This document shows positions 45,962 to 54,328 of a stretch of 64,000 nucleotides of DNA, in pieces. The position numbers and the translations under genes were made by a program. Numbering within the stretch: the stretch's first letter is position 1; each line of letters starts with the position of its first letter. Source of the stretch: Brevundimonas diminuta (GTDB taxonomy: Bacteria > Pseudomonadota > Alphaproteobacteria > Caulobacterales > Caulobacteraceae); contig NZ_CP073063.1 in assembly GCF_022654015.1 (NCBI RefSeq), positions 2,232,001 through 2,296,000 on the forward strand. The letters run 5' to 3'. The notes under the pieces were generated by a model. The model was not told where the DNA came from and searched no databases. It worked only from the letters and a program-made list of their open reading frames with translations.

Positions 45962-48586
45962 ATGAACCTCGTCATCGTCGAGAGCCCCGCAAAGGCCAAG
46001 ACCATCAATAAGTATTTGGGCTCGGACTATGAGGTCCTGGCCTCGTACGGCCACGTGCGCGATCTGCCGTCCAAGGATGGCTCGGTCCTGCCCGACGACG
46101 ACTTCTCCATGCATTGGGAAGCCGACGCCAAGGGCGCCAAACGCCTGTCCGAAATCGCCGAGGCAGCCAAGCGCGCCGACCGCGTCATCCTGGCGACCGA
46201 CCCCGACCGCGAAGGGGAGGCCATCAGCTGGCACGTGCTGGAAGTGCTGAACAAGAAGAAGGCGCTGAAGGACACCCACGTCGAACGCGTCACCTTCAAC
46301 GCCATCACCAAGTCCGCCGTGCTCGACGCCATGGCCAATCCGCGTCAGATCGACATGGAGCTGGTCGAAGCCTATCTGGCCCGCCGCGCGCTGGACTACC
46401 TCGTCGGCTTCACCCTCTCGCCAGTCCTGTGGCGCAAGCTGCCGGGCGCCCGCTCGGCCGGCCGCGTCCAATCCGTGGCGCTGCGCATCGTCGTCGATCG
46501 CGAGATGGAGATCGAGAAGTTCAAGGCTCAGGAATACTGGTCTATCGAGGCCGACCTGAACGCCGACAGCCCGCCCTTCACCGCTCGCCTGGTCAAGCAC
46601 GCCGGCAAGCGCATCCAGCGTCTGGACATCAAGGACGAGGCGACGGCTTCCGCCGCCCGCGCGGCCATCGCCGCCGGCGACTTCACCATCAATGCGGTCG
46701 AAAAGAAGCCCGTTCGCCGCAATCCGGCCCCGCCCTTCACCACCTCGACCCTGCAGCAGGAAGCGGCGCGCAAGCTCGGCTTCTCGGCCCAGCGCACCAT
46801 GCAGGCGGCGCAGAAACTGTATGAAGGCGTCGACGAGACCGGCGGCCTGATCACCTATATGCGGACCGACGGCGTCCAGACCACGCCGGAGGGCATCGCC
46901 CAGGCGCGCGAGGTCATCAGCCAAGCGTTCGGCCCGGCCTTCGTCCCGCAAGAACCGCGCTACTACAAGACCAAGGCCAAGAATGCTCAGGAAGCGCACG
47001 AAGCGATCCGGCCGACCAACATCGCCCGCCATCCCGACAGCCTGCGCCTCGAATCCGATCTTCAGCGCCTCTATGAACTGATCTGGAAACGGATGGTCGC
47101 CTCGCAGATGGAGGCGGCCCGGATGGACCGCACCACCGTCGACATCGAGACCGCCGACGGCCAGACGGGTCTGCGCGCCACCGGCCAGGTCGTCACCTTC
47201 GACGGCTTCCTCGCCGTCTATGAGGAAGGCCGCGACGAAAAGCAGAAGGGCGCCGAAGACGACGAGAGCGACGACACCAGCCGCCTGCCGTCTCTGAAGG
47301 AAGGCGCCAAGGCCAAGGTCGACGCCATCCGCACCGACCAGCATTTCACCGAACCGCCCCCGCGCTATTCGGAAGCCACCCTGGTCAAGAAGCTGGAAGA
47401 GCTGGGCATCGGCCGACCCTCGACCTACGCCTCGACCCTGTCGACCCTGCGCGACCGCGAATACGTCCGCGTCGACAAGAACCGCTTCTATCCCGAGGAC
47501 AAGGGACGGCTGGTCACGGCCTTCCTGGAGCAGTTCTTCAGGAAGTGGGTCGAATACGACTTCACCGCCGCGCTGGAGACCCAGCTCGACGAGGTCTCGG
47601 CCGGTCAGCTGGACTGGAAGGTGCTGCTGCGCAACTTCTGGCAGGACTTCCACGCCGCGACCCAAGCCGCCGGCGAACTGCGCACCACCGCCATTCTGGA
47701 CGCCCTGAACGAAAGCTTGGGCGCCCACATCTTCCCGGACAAGGGCGACGGGACTGATCCGCGCGAGTGCCCCCTGTGCCACCAGGGTCAGCTTAGCCTG
47801 AAGACCAGCCGCTTCGGCGCCTTCATCGGCTGCGATCGCTATCCCGAGTGCAAATACACCCGTCCCGTCGCCAGTCCGTCGGCTGAGGACGGCTCGGCCG
47901 AGAGCGGTGATCGCGAACTGGGCGTCGATCCGGAGACGGGCCAGCCGGTCCAGCTGAAGATCGGCCGCTTCGGCCCCTATGTCGAAATCACGCCGCCCGA
48001 GGGCGACAAGCCCAAACGCTCGTCCCTGCCCAAGGGCTGGTCGCCGGCCTCCCTGACTCTGGACCAGGCCCTGCGCCTGCTGGCCCTGCCGCGCGAGGTC
48101 GGGGTCCACCCCGAGGACGGCAAGATGATCACGGCGGGCCTGGGCCGTTACGGACCCTTCGTCCTGCACGCCGGCACCTACGCCAATGTGTCTGACATCG
48201 ACGAGGTGTTCGAAGTCGGCCTGAACCGCGCCGTCGCCCTGCTGGCGGAAAAGCGCGCCGGTCGTCCCGGCCGCGGCGCGGCTGCGGCTCCGCTCAAGGA
48301 CCTGGGCGCCCACCCGGAAACGGGCGAGCCGATCCACGTCATGGCCGGCCGCTTCGGCCCTTACGTCAAGTCCGGCAAGATCAACGCCACCCTGCCGAAG
48401 GGCACGGCGCCCGAAGACCTGACCCTGGAAGACGCCCTGCCTCTTCTGGCCGCCAAGGCCGGCGCCGCGCCCAAGAAGAAGGCGCCCGCCAAGAAGGCCG
48501 CCGCTCCGAAAAAGGCCGCCGCCAAGAAACCAGCCGCCAAGAAGGCTCCGGCGAAGAAGGCCGCCAAGTCCAAGACCGAAGACTGA
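45962..48586 (+). CDS. topA: DNA topoisomerase I
   Basis: This 874-residue type IA topoisomerase removes negative supercoils. The TOPRIM domain opens NLVIVESPAKAKTINKYLG with acidic ILATDPDREGEAISWH, the active-site tyrosine lies in TYMRTDGVQTT, and GIGRPSTYASTLSTL is the conserved domain II stretch. One zinc-type ribbon (CPLCHQGQL ... GCDRYPECKYTR) is followed by three repeated GRFGPYV-type C-terminal modules. The tail is Lys/Ala-rich (APKKKAPAKKAAAPKKAAAK), typical of actinobacterial and alphaproteobacterial TopA and likely to aid DNA binding. Confidence 0.95.
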   Translation: MNLVIVESPAKAKTINKYLGSDYEVLASYGHVRDLPSKDGSVLPDDDFSMHWEADAKGAKRLSEIAEAAKRADRVILATDPDREGEAISWHVLEVLNKKKALKDTHVERVTFNAITKSAVLDAMANPRQIDMELVEAYLARRALDYLVGFTLSPVLWRKLPGARSAGRVQSVALRIVVDREMEIEKFKAQEYWSIEADLNADSPPFTARLVKHAGKRIQRLDIKDEATASAARAAIAAGDFTINAVEKKPVRRNPAPPFTTSTLQQEAARKLGFSAQRTMQAAQKLYEGVDETGGLITYMRTDGVQTTPEGIAQAREVISQAFGPAFVPQEPRYYKTKAKNAQEAHEAIRPTNIARHPDSLRLESDLQRLYELIWKRMVASQMEAARMDRTTVDIETADGQTGLRATGQVVTFDGFLAVYEEGRDEKQKGAEDDESDDTSRLPSLKEGAKAKVDAIRTDQHFTEPPPRYSEATLVKKLEELGIGRPSTYASTLSTLRDREYVRVDKNRFYPEDKGRLVTAFLEQFFRKWVEYDFTAALETQLDEVSAGQLDWKVLLRNFWQDFHAATQAAGELRTTAILDALNESLGAHIFPDKGDGTDPRECPLCHQGQLSLKTSRFGAFIGCDRYPECKYTRPVASPSAEDGSAESGDRELGVDPETGQPVQLKIGRFGPYVEITPPEGDKPKRSSLPKGWSPASLTLDQALRLLALPREVGVHPEDGKMITAGLGRYGPFVLHAGTYANVSDIDEVFEVGLNRAVALLAEKRAGRPGRGAAAAPLKDLGAHPETGEPIHVMAGRFGPYVKSGKINATLPKGTAPEDLTLEDALPLLAAKAGAAPKKKAPAKKAAAPKKAAAKKPAAKKAPAKKAAKSKTED

Positions 48587-48587
48587 T

Positions 48588-48734
48588 CCCCCTCCCGTTG
48601 GGAGAGGGCTTGAGCGCCCGAGAGCGTCAGCGATCGGCCTGCGCGCGAAAGGGTGAGGGTCGCGGTGTTGCGAACTGGCCCACCGCCCGACCCTCACCCG
48701 GCCCTTCGGGCCACCCTCTCCCAACGGGAGAGGG
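48588..48734. repeat. REP-like palindromic element between topA and mutL
   Basis: The outer arms CCCCCTCCCGTTGGGAGAGGG (48588-48608, itself near-palindromic, quoted without its last base in families) and the palindrome at 48714-48734 (CCCTCTCCC-AAC-GGGAGAGGG) mirror each other. Inside, GGTGAGGGTCG near 48651 pairs with CGACCCTCACC near 48688-48698, and GGCCCTTCGGGCC forms another hairpin. The arrangement fits dispersed intergenic palindromes (REP/BIME type). It may terminate topA transcription. Confidence 0.7.
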
Positions 48735-48785
48735 AAAGGATCGTGCATGGCGCGAATCCCCCCCGCGCCCTATCTTCACCTGCTC

Positions 48786-50675
48786 ATGCCCATCCGCCGC
48801 CTTTCCCCCGAAACCGTCAACCGCATCGCCGCCGGCGAGGTGGTCGAGCGGCCGGCCAGCGCCATCAAGGAACTGGTCGAGAACGCCCTGGACGCCGGCG
48901 GCCGCAACATCGAGATCCAGGCCGACGGCGGCGGCCTGTCGCGCATCCTGATCGCCGACGACGGCAAGGGCATTCCGCGCGAGGAACTGCCGCTGGCCAT
49001 CGAGCGCCACGCCACCTCCAAGCTTGAGCCGGACGACGCCGGCGACGTCGACCTGCTGCGCATCCACACCCTGGGCTTCCGGGGCGAGGCCCTGCCTTCG
49101 ATTGGCTCGGTCGCCCGCCTGTCGATCACCACCCGATCCCGCGACGAAACCGACGCCTGGGCCATCACGGTCGAGGGCGGCGAGACCCGTCCCCTGGCCC
49201 CCGCCCCCTTCCCCGGCCCGCACGGCGCGCGGGTCGAGGTGCGCGACCTCTTCTACGCCACCCCCGCCCGGCTCAAGTTCATGAAGTCCGAGCGGTCCGA
49301 GGCCATGGCCATCTCAGAGGAGATCAAGCGCCAGGCCATGGCGCACGAGGCCGTCGCCTTCACCCTGTCGCTGGACGGCAAGGTCACCCTGCGCCTGCCC
49401 GCCGAACACCCCGGCGACGAAGGCCGGCTGAAGCGGCTGTCCGCCCTGCTGGGCCGCGACTTCGAGGCCAACGCCCTGTTGATCGATCAGGAACGCGACG
49501 GCGTGCGCCTGTCGGGCTATGCGGGCCTGCCCACCTATTCGCGCGGCAATGCGGCGCATCAGTATCTGTTCGTCAACGGCCGCCCGGTGAAGGACCGGCT
49601 GCTGCAAGGCGCCCTGCGCGGGGCCTACGCCGACTTTCTGGCGCGCGACCGGCATCCGGCCGCCGTCCTGTTTCTCGACATCGATCCGCTCTATGTCGAC
49701 GTCAACGTCCACCCCGCCAAGGCCGAGGTCCGGTTCCGCGATCCGGCCCTGGTGCGCGGCCTGATCGTCGGCGCCCTGCGGCACGCGCTCCACGCCGCCG
49801 GCCATCGCGCCTCGACAACCGTCGCGGCCGACGCCCTGTCGGGTTTTCAGCCCCACACCGGTGTCGCATCCGGCCCCGCCTACAGCCCCAGCGCCCCGTC
49901 GGCGCAAGGCTTCAGCGGCTGGACCGGCTGGTCCCAGCCCGCTGCGGCCGCGCAAGTTCTCCCCGGCCTCAACGAACGCAGCGCCCGCGTCGAACCCAGC
50001 TGGGACGGCCCCGCATGGCCGTCGCCATCCGCCGATGCCTCCCCGATCAGTCACGAGCCACGATTCACCGCTCACGCTCCGGCCGACCCCCTTGACTACC
50101 CCCTGGGCGCCGCGCGGGGGCAGCTCCACGCCAACTACATCGTCGCCCAGACCCGCGACGGCCTGGTCATCGTCGATCAGCACGCGGCGCATGAGCGGCT
50201 GGTCTATGAACGGATGAAGGCCCAGATGGCCGAGGGGTCCGTGACCCGCCAGGCCCTGCTGACGCCCGAGGTGGTCGATCTGGACCCCGCCGAGGCCGAG
50301 CGCGTCGCCGGGCGGGCCGAGGAACTGGCCGAGATGGGCCTGATCGTCGAGGCCTTCGGCGCCGGCGCCGTCCTGGTGCGCGAGACCCCGGCCATGCTGG
50401 GCGATACGGATGTTCAGGGCCTGATCCGCGACATCGCCGACGACCTGTCCGAACACGGCCAGGCCCTGTCGCTCAAGGAACGTCTCGCCGCCATCTGCGG
50501 AACCATGGCCTGCCACGGCAGCGTCCGCTCAGGCCGCGTCCTCTCGGCGCCGGAGATGAACGCCCTGCTCCGCCAGATGGAAGCCACCCCCCACTCCGGC
50601 CAATGCAACCACGGCCGCCCGACCTATGTGGAGCTGAAGCTGCACGATCTGGAGAAGCTGTTCGGGAGACGGTGA
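48786..50675 (+). CDS. mutL: DNA mismatch repair protein MutL
   Basis: This 629-residue GHKL ATPase couples MutS to downstream repair. [34 protein letters not shown] carries the N and first ATP motifs, IADDGKGIP and the [16 protein letters not shown] lid follow, and the C-terminal dimerisation region has [15 protein letters not shown] and [12 protein letters not shown] DQHAxHE-type metal motif suggests an endonuclease-competent MutL. ATG 48786 matches the conserved N-terminus; ATG 48747, preceded by AAAGGA, would add 13 residues from the repeat edge. A Pro/Ser-rich linker sits at about residues 345-440. Confidence 0.94.
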   Translation: MPIRRLSPETVNRIAAGEVVERPASAIKELVENALDAGGRNIEIQADGGGLSRILIADDGKGIPREELPLAIERHATSKLEPDDAGDVDLLRIHTLGFRGEALPSIGSVARLSITTRSRDETDAWAITVEGGETRPLAPAPFPGPHGARVEVRDLFYATPARLKFMKSERSEAMAISEEIKRQAMAHEAVAFTLSLDGKVTLRLPAEHPGDEGRLKRLSALLGRDFEANALLIDQERDGVRLSGYAGLPTYSRGNAAHQYLFVNGRPVKDRLLQGALRGAYADFLARDRHPAAVLFLDIDPLYVDVNVHPAKAEVRFRDPALVRGLIVGALRHALHAAGHRASTTVAADALSGFQPHTGVASGPAYSPSAPSAQGFSGWTGWSQPAAAAQVLPGLNERSARVEPSWDGPAWPSPSADASPISHEPRFTAHAPADPLDYPLGAARGQLHANYIVAQTRDGLVIVDQHAAHERLVYERMKAQMAEGSVTRQALLTPEVVDLDPAEAERVAGRAEELAEMGLIVEAFGAGAVLVRETPAMLGDTDVQGLIRDIADDLSEHGQALSLKERLAAICGTMACHGSVRSGRVLSAPEMNALLRQMEATPHSGQCNHGRPTYVELKLHDLEKLFGRR

Positions 50676-50771
50676 GGAAATTCGACACATTTTTAAGCTC
50701 GATCAGGAATCCACTTGACGCGAGATACCATTTTCGGGAATTCCCTTGCACAGCGAAGCAGAGGAGCACTC

Positions 50772-51443
50772 GTGTCAGTCTTCCAATCTCAACTTGAAGA
50801 CGCCTTTCCCGCATCGACTGATGCGGCTGTCATTCTAGGAGTTAAACAGGGCGTCCTTCTGGCAAACGCTGCACTTGAGAATGAACTGTTTCTCGCGACG
50901 CCTGTGGGACGTGATTTGCGCGGCCATCTCAGACGTGCGGCGGTCCTTTTCCGCATCCATGAACTCTGCAAAAATGGAGATCTCCCTTTCAATTCGTCGA
51001 TTGACCGAATGCCTCGGGGGGGCGGCCATTGGGTCGAACTTCATTCTGGCAATTTCCGTGCTCACATTTGCCGAGCCGATGGACCAGCCGCCTTCCCTGA
51101 GGACACTCCCACTCGACAAGATCAGCGACATTCAAACCAGTTGGACTTGTTTGCTGACAACGTTGTTCTGTTGCCAGGCACGGAAAATCTAGCGAACTGC
51201 TACGCTTGGTTGACCTTCGGCGTTGAAGGCTCCTCTTTGGGTCACGTTTGTTGGGCAATGCCAAAAGCGACGCGCGATGAATGGTTGGCTCGGATCAATG
51301 TAATCGAGCGGGCGGCACGCAACTCGGCAACAGCAAAAGAGCCGGAAGCCCCTACCAAGGCTATGCGCCTTCGTTTCCGCGAGCACATTGAGGAATCGCT
51401 TCAGAAAAGCGAGGACAGCGATAACGCTAAGAAGACTGAGTGA
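50772..51443 (+). CDS. Unrecognised protein, first gene of an AT-rich cassette with an XRE-ImmA gene
   Basis: This 223-residue protein is not recognised. It starts SVFQSQLEDAFPASTDAAVILG, with GGGHWVELHSGNFRAHICRA and NLANCYAWLTFGVEGSSLGHVCWAMP as mid-region blocks, and ends in a charged, probably helical tail (RLRFREHIEESLQKSEDSDNAKK). No signal peptide or membrane helix is seen. GTG 50772 is chosen because GAGGAG lies six bases before it; TTG 50715 is in frame but weaker. Base composition is visibly more AT-rich than mutL before it. The stop overlaps or abuts the XRE-ImmA gene start (GTGA at 51440-51443), so the two are translated together and probably act together. Confidence 0.7.
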   Translation: MSVFQSQLEDAFPASTDAAVILGVKQGVLLANAALENELFLATPVGRDLRGHLRRAAVLFRIHELCKNGDLPFNSSIDRMPRGGGHWVELHSGNFRAHICRADGPAAFPEDTPTRQDQRHSNQLDLFADNVVLLPGTENLANCYAWLTFGVEGSSLGHVCWAMPKATRDEWLARINVIERAARNSATAKEPEAPTKAMRLRFREHIEESLQKSEDSDNAKKTE

Positions 51444-51448
51444 TTTTC

Positions 51449-52585
51449 ATGAGTGTCGGTGCTGGGACCGAAAGGCAGACAGCCAAGCCTATCCCGGAGC
51501 GTATCCGAGAGGCGCGGGAAGCGCGCGGCTATAGCGCAGAGATTTTCGCTGAACGGTTGGGCGTCACGCGCCAAGCTGTCGCTCAATATGAAACAGGCCA
51601 AGCCTCTCCAAGCGGAGAGGTTATGAGAAAGATTGTGGTTGAGACTGCCCAACCTGTGGCATTCTTTACCACAATGCCCTCGCGTGCCGGAGAACCTAAG
51701 TCACCCTTCTTCCGCAGCCTGAAGCGAATGGAGCAGCAGCAGCGCAAGCGTATCATTCGTCGCCTGCAATGGGCTGGCGACATTACAACTATGATAAGCC
51801 GGTTCATAGACTTGCCACAGCTTAGCTTACCGACCGTATGGTTCGACGCTGATCGAGACGACGTTGAAGAAATCGAAGCTGCTGCCGAAGCCCTTAGAGA
51901 TCATTGGAATTTGGGAAGAGGCCCCATCCGCGATCTTGCAGAAGTTCTCGAACGACATGGCGTGATTTTAGTTCGAGAACGCGTTGACTGCTTAGATATG
52001 GATGCCGTTAGTTGCTGGATCGGGGGCCGAGCCTTTATTCTCCTATCAGCCGAAGTCACAAGCGGGCCAAGAGACAAGTTCAATCTCGCACACGAGCTTG
52101 GACACTTGGTTATGCACTCTGATGTCGAGATCAACTCTGACAATCTAGATCGAATCGAGCGACAAGCTAACCGGTTCGCGAGTGCATTCCTCATGCCATC
52201 AGAGTCGTTTAGCCGAGAGGTACTTGGAACTTCGATTGACTATTTCTTAGCTCTCAAAGAGCGCTGGGGAGTATCTATCGTCGCAATGGCTTATCGATGC
52301 CGCGACCTGAACATCCTCTCAGAAAATCAGTTCTCGTACATATTTAGGCAGATGAACGCCCGAAAGATTAGAAAAGTAGAACCTCTTGACGATTATTTCC
52401 CCGTAGCCAAACCCAACGTCTTGCAACAGGGAATTGAGATGCTTGTTGAGCATGGCGTTTTCACGAGAGAGCAGATTGAAAGCTCTCTCTCCATGAACAT
52501 GGCGGATGTAGAGTCTTTATCCGGCGTGAATTCGGGATATTTGGACCGACGGATTGTAAAATTACAATTCGCCAACCAAAACTGA
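51449..52585 (+). CDS. XRE-type helix-turn-helix fused to an ImmA/IrrE (M78) metallopeptidase domain
   Basis: This is a 378-residue protein in two parts. An N-terminal XRE helix-turn-helix (residues 13-66; RIREAREARGYSAEIFAERLGVTR, AQYETGQASPS) is followed by a middle linker. The metallopeptidase domain has the zinc motif HELGH (215-219) and the third-ligand region ERQANRFASAFLMP (Glu near 238). ImmA and IrrE-like peptidases cleave repressors to trigger stress or prophage genes, and such fusions occur in mobile and defence modules. Here it is coupled to an unrecognised upstream gene. ATG 51449 is used; GTG 51440 overlapping the upstream stop is also possible. AT-rich codon use points to transfer. 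The stop shares a base with the next gene's ATG. Confidence 0.85.
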   Translation: MSVGAGTERQTAKPIPERIREAREARGYSAEIFAERLGVTRQAVAQYETGQASPSGEVMRKIVVETAQPVAFFTTMPSRAGEPKSPFFRSLKRMEQQQRKRIIRRLQWAGDITTMISRFIDLPQLSLPTVWFDADRDDVEEIEAAAEALRDHWNLGRGPIRDLAEVLERHGVILVRERVDCLDMDAVSCWIGGRAFILLSAEVTSGPRDKFNLAHELGHLVMHSDVEINSDNLDRIERQANRFASAFLMPSESFSREVLGTSIDYFLALKERWGVSIVAMAYRCRDLNILSENQFSYIFRQMNARKIRKVEPLDDYFPVAKPNVLQQGIEMLVEHGVFTREQIESSLSMNMADVESLSGVNSGYLDRRIVKLQFANQN

Positions 52586-53055
52586 TGAGCAGCCACCGGG
52601 GACCGCCCTCCATCCTCTTCGTCTGCCTCGGCAACATCTGTCGCTCTCCCCTCGCCGAGGCCGCCCTGCGCGCCGAGGCTGAGCGGCTCCGGCTCGACCT
52701 GATCGTCGATTCCGCCGGGACCGGGGACTGGCATGCGGGCGAGGCGCCGGACCCGCGGGCGCAGGCGACGGCGCGACGTCATGGGGTCGAGATTTCGGGG
52801 TTGAAGGCGCGGCAGGTGACGCAGGCGGACTTTCGCCGCTTCACCCACGTCATCGCCCTGGACCACGACAATCTGAAAAACCTGCGCCGCCTGCGTCCCG
52901 CCGATGCGACCGCCGAGCTCAGCCTGCTGCTCGACCACGTCCCCCGCCGCGAGGGTCAGGCCGTCGCCGACCCCTATTTTGGCGACGACGACGGTTTCGA
53001 AATCACCTGGGCCGAGGTGACGGCGGCGGCGAAAGCTTTGGTCGCCAAGCTGTAA
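52585..53055 (+). CDS. Low-molecular-weight protein tyrosine phosphatase
   Basis: This 156-residue cytoplasmic phosphatase has the P-loop CLGNICRSP (Cys14, Arg20) and the general-acid motif ADPYFGD. The rest follows the LMW-PTP fold (DSAGTGDWHAGEAPDPRA). GC content and codon use return to the chromosomal norm, unlike the gene before it. ATG 52585 shares a base with the stop of the XRE-ImmA gene. In other bacteria these enzymes act on tyrosine kinases of capsule systems or on arsenate; neither is implied here. Confidence 0.9.
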   Translation: MSSHRGPPSILFVCLGNICRSPLAEAALRAEAERLRLDLIVDSAGTGDWHAGEAPDPRAQATARRHGVEISGLKARQVTQADFRRFTHVIALDHDNLKNLRRLRPADATAELSLLLDHVPRREGQAVADPYFGDDDGFEITWAEVTAAAKALVAKL

Positions 53056-53089
53056 CCCCCACCCGTTGAGAGACGGGCAGCGTCGCCAA

Positions 53090-53665
53090 TCACTCGGCTG
53101 TCGGCGAAACCTTCAGGAACAGCACCCTGGCTGCGCCATAGTCACGCGCGTCCAGCCGCTGATAGCCGGGGGTGTCGATCTCCGGCTCGTCGGAACCGCG
53201 CTCGAACACCACCAGGGCGCCGGGCTTGAGCCAGCTTCCCTCGATCAGCCGCGCCAGCGTTTGTTCCCCCAACCCCTTGGCATAGGGCGGGTCCAGAAAC
53301 GCCAGGTCGAACGCCTCGGCGATCGGGCCGGGCCGCACGCCCAGGTCCGTCGCGCTTCGGCGATGCACCCGCGTGCATCCCATCAGCCCATAGGCGTCGG
53401 CGTTCTCACGGATCGCGCCGCGCGCCCCGTCGTCCGTCTCGACGAACAGGCAGAAGCCCGCGCCCCGGCTGACCGCCTCGAACCCCAGGGCGCCCGAACC
53501 GGCGTACAGGTCGATGACCCGCAAGCCTTGCAGGCTCTCGCCCCAGGCGGCGTGTTCCAGCACGTTGAACACGGCCTGGCGCGCGCGGTCCGAGGTCGGA
53601 CGCGTGCCCTGCCCCTCCGGCGCGACGATGGCCCGGCCCTTCAGACTTCCGGCGACGATCCGCAT
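53090..53665 (-). CDS. rsmD: 16S rRNA (guanine(966)-N(2))-methyltransferase RsmD
   Basis: This 191-residue SAM-dependent methyltransferase starts MRIVAGSLKGRAIVAPEGQG and TRPTSDRARQAVFN, the RsmD signature. It has the SAM-binding VIDLYAGSGALGFEAVSRG and the catalytic DPPY in FDLAFLDPPYAKGL. It methylates G966 of 16S rRNA in the small subunit. ATG 53665 overlaps by one base the stop of the upstream TMEM175-like gene; the open frame further upstream is that gene out of frame. Confidence 0.93.
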   Translation of the reverse strand: MRIVAGSLKGRAIVAPEGQGTRPTSDRARQAVFNVLEHAAWGESLQGLRVIDLYAGSGALGFEAVSRGAGFCLFVETDDGARGAIRENADAYGLMGCTRVHRRSATDLGVRPGPIAEAFDLAFLDPPYAKGLGEQTLARLIEGSWLKPGALVVFERGSDEPEIDTPGYQRLDARDYGAARVLFLKVSPTAE

Positions 53666-54306
53666 CAGGCCGTTCCGCCAAAACGGCGTCCGACCCAGAC
53701 CCGGCCGGCGATCAACAGACCCAGCGCCAGCGCCGTCATGGCCGCCAGCAGCCCCACGCCCCGCGCCATCAGAAAGAAGCTCAGCGCGCAGGCCAGCCCG
53801 GGCATCAGGGCATGGGTCACGACCACCGTGGCGCGCACCGCCCAATGCGGCCGCGGCCGGATCGCATCGGTCACGAAGGCGGCCCAGCCATAGGCGCCGG
53901 CATGCATCACGCCGACCAGCGCCACCAGGCTCAAATAGATCCAGGCCCCCTCGCCGTTGCGCGGCTGTTCGTAGAGCAGGGTCGTGGCGAACGGCATCAG
54001 CACCACCCCCGCCAGGGCCAGCATGTTGAACAGCATCACCCCGTTGCTGAACCCGGTCATGCGGGCGAACACTCGCCGGTGCGTGTTCCAGAACACGCCG
54101 ATGATGGCGAAGCTCAGCGCGAAGGCCGTGAACATCGGCCACCGCTCGGCCCACAGGCTGGCCCACTGTCCGTTCCAGCCTTCGGGCACATGCAGTTCGA
54201 TGGCCAGCAGGGTGATGGCGATGGCGAACACCCCGTCCGAGAACAGCAGCAGCCGGTCCAGGCTGTGATCCTTTTGCGGAACAACGTCCGCCGTCTGGTC
54301 GGTCAT
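53665..54306 (-). CDS. TMEM175-family potassium channel-like protein (DUF1211)
   Basis: This 213-residue membrane protein has about six helices. The N-terminal helix holds LLLFSDGVFAIAITLLAIEL, the FSDGVFAIAxT motif that lines the pore of bacterial TMEM175-type channels. Bacterial members conduct potassium and assemble as tetramers of one such unit. ATG 54306 is used; a longer frame to 54702 overlaps the next gene. Same strand as rsmD and the pseudouridine synthase, so probably cotranscribed, without an evident functional link. Confidence 0.85.
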   Translation of the reverse strand: MTDQTADVVPQKDHSLDRLLLFSDGVFAIAITLLAIELHVPEGWNGQWASLWAERWPMFTAFALSFAIIGVFWNTHRRVFARMTGFSNGVMLFNMLALAGVVLMPFATTLLYEQPRNGEGAWIYLSLVALVGVMHAGAYGWAAFVTDAIRPRPHWAVRATVVVTHALMPGLACALSFFLMARGVGLLAAMTALALGLLIAGRVWVGRRFGGTA

Positions 54307-54328
54307 GTCCCCCTCGCTCGCTAAGGCC

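Noticed and set aside
45911..48748. Very long open frame (945 codons) on the minus strand opposite topA
   Set aside because: In high-GC DNA the reverse frame of a real gene often stays open. It reads as low-complexity Gly/Arg/Gln/Leu sequence with no motifs, while topA on the plus strand is complete.
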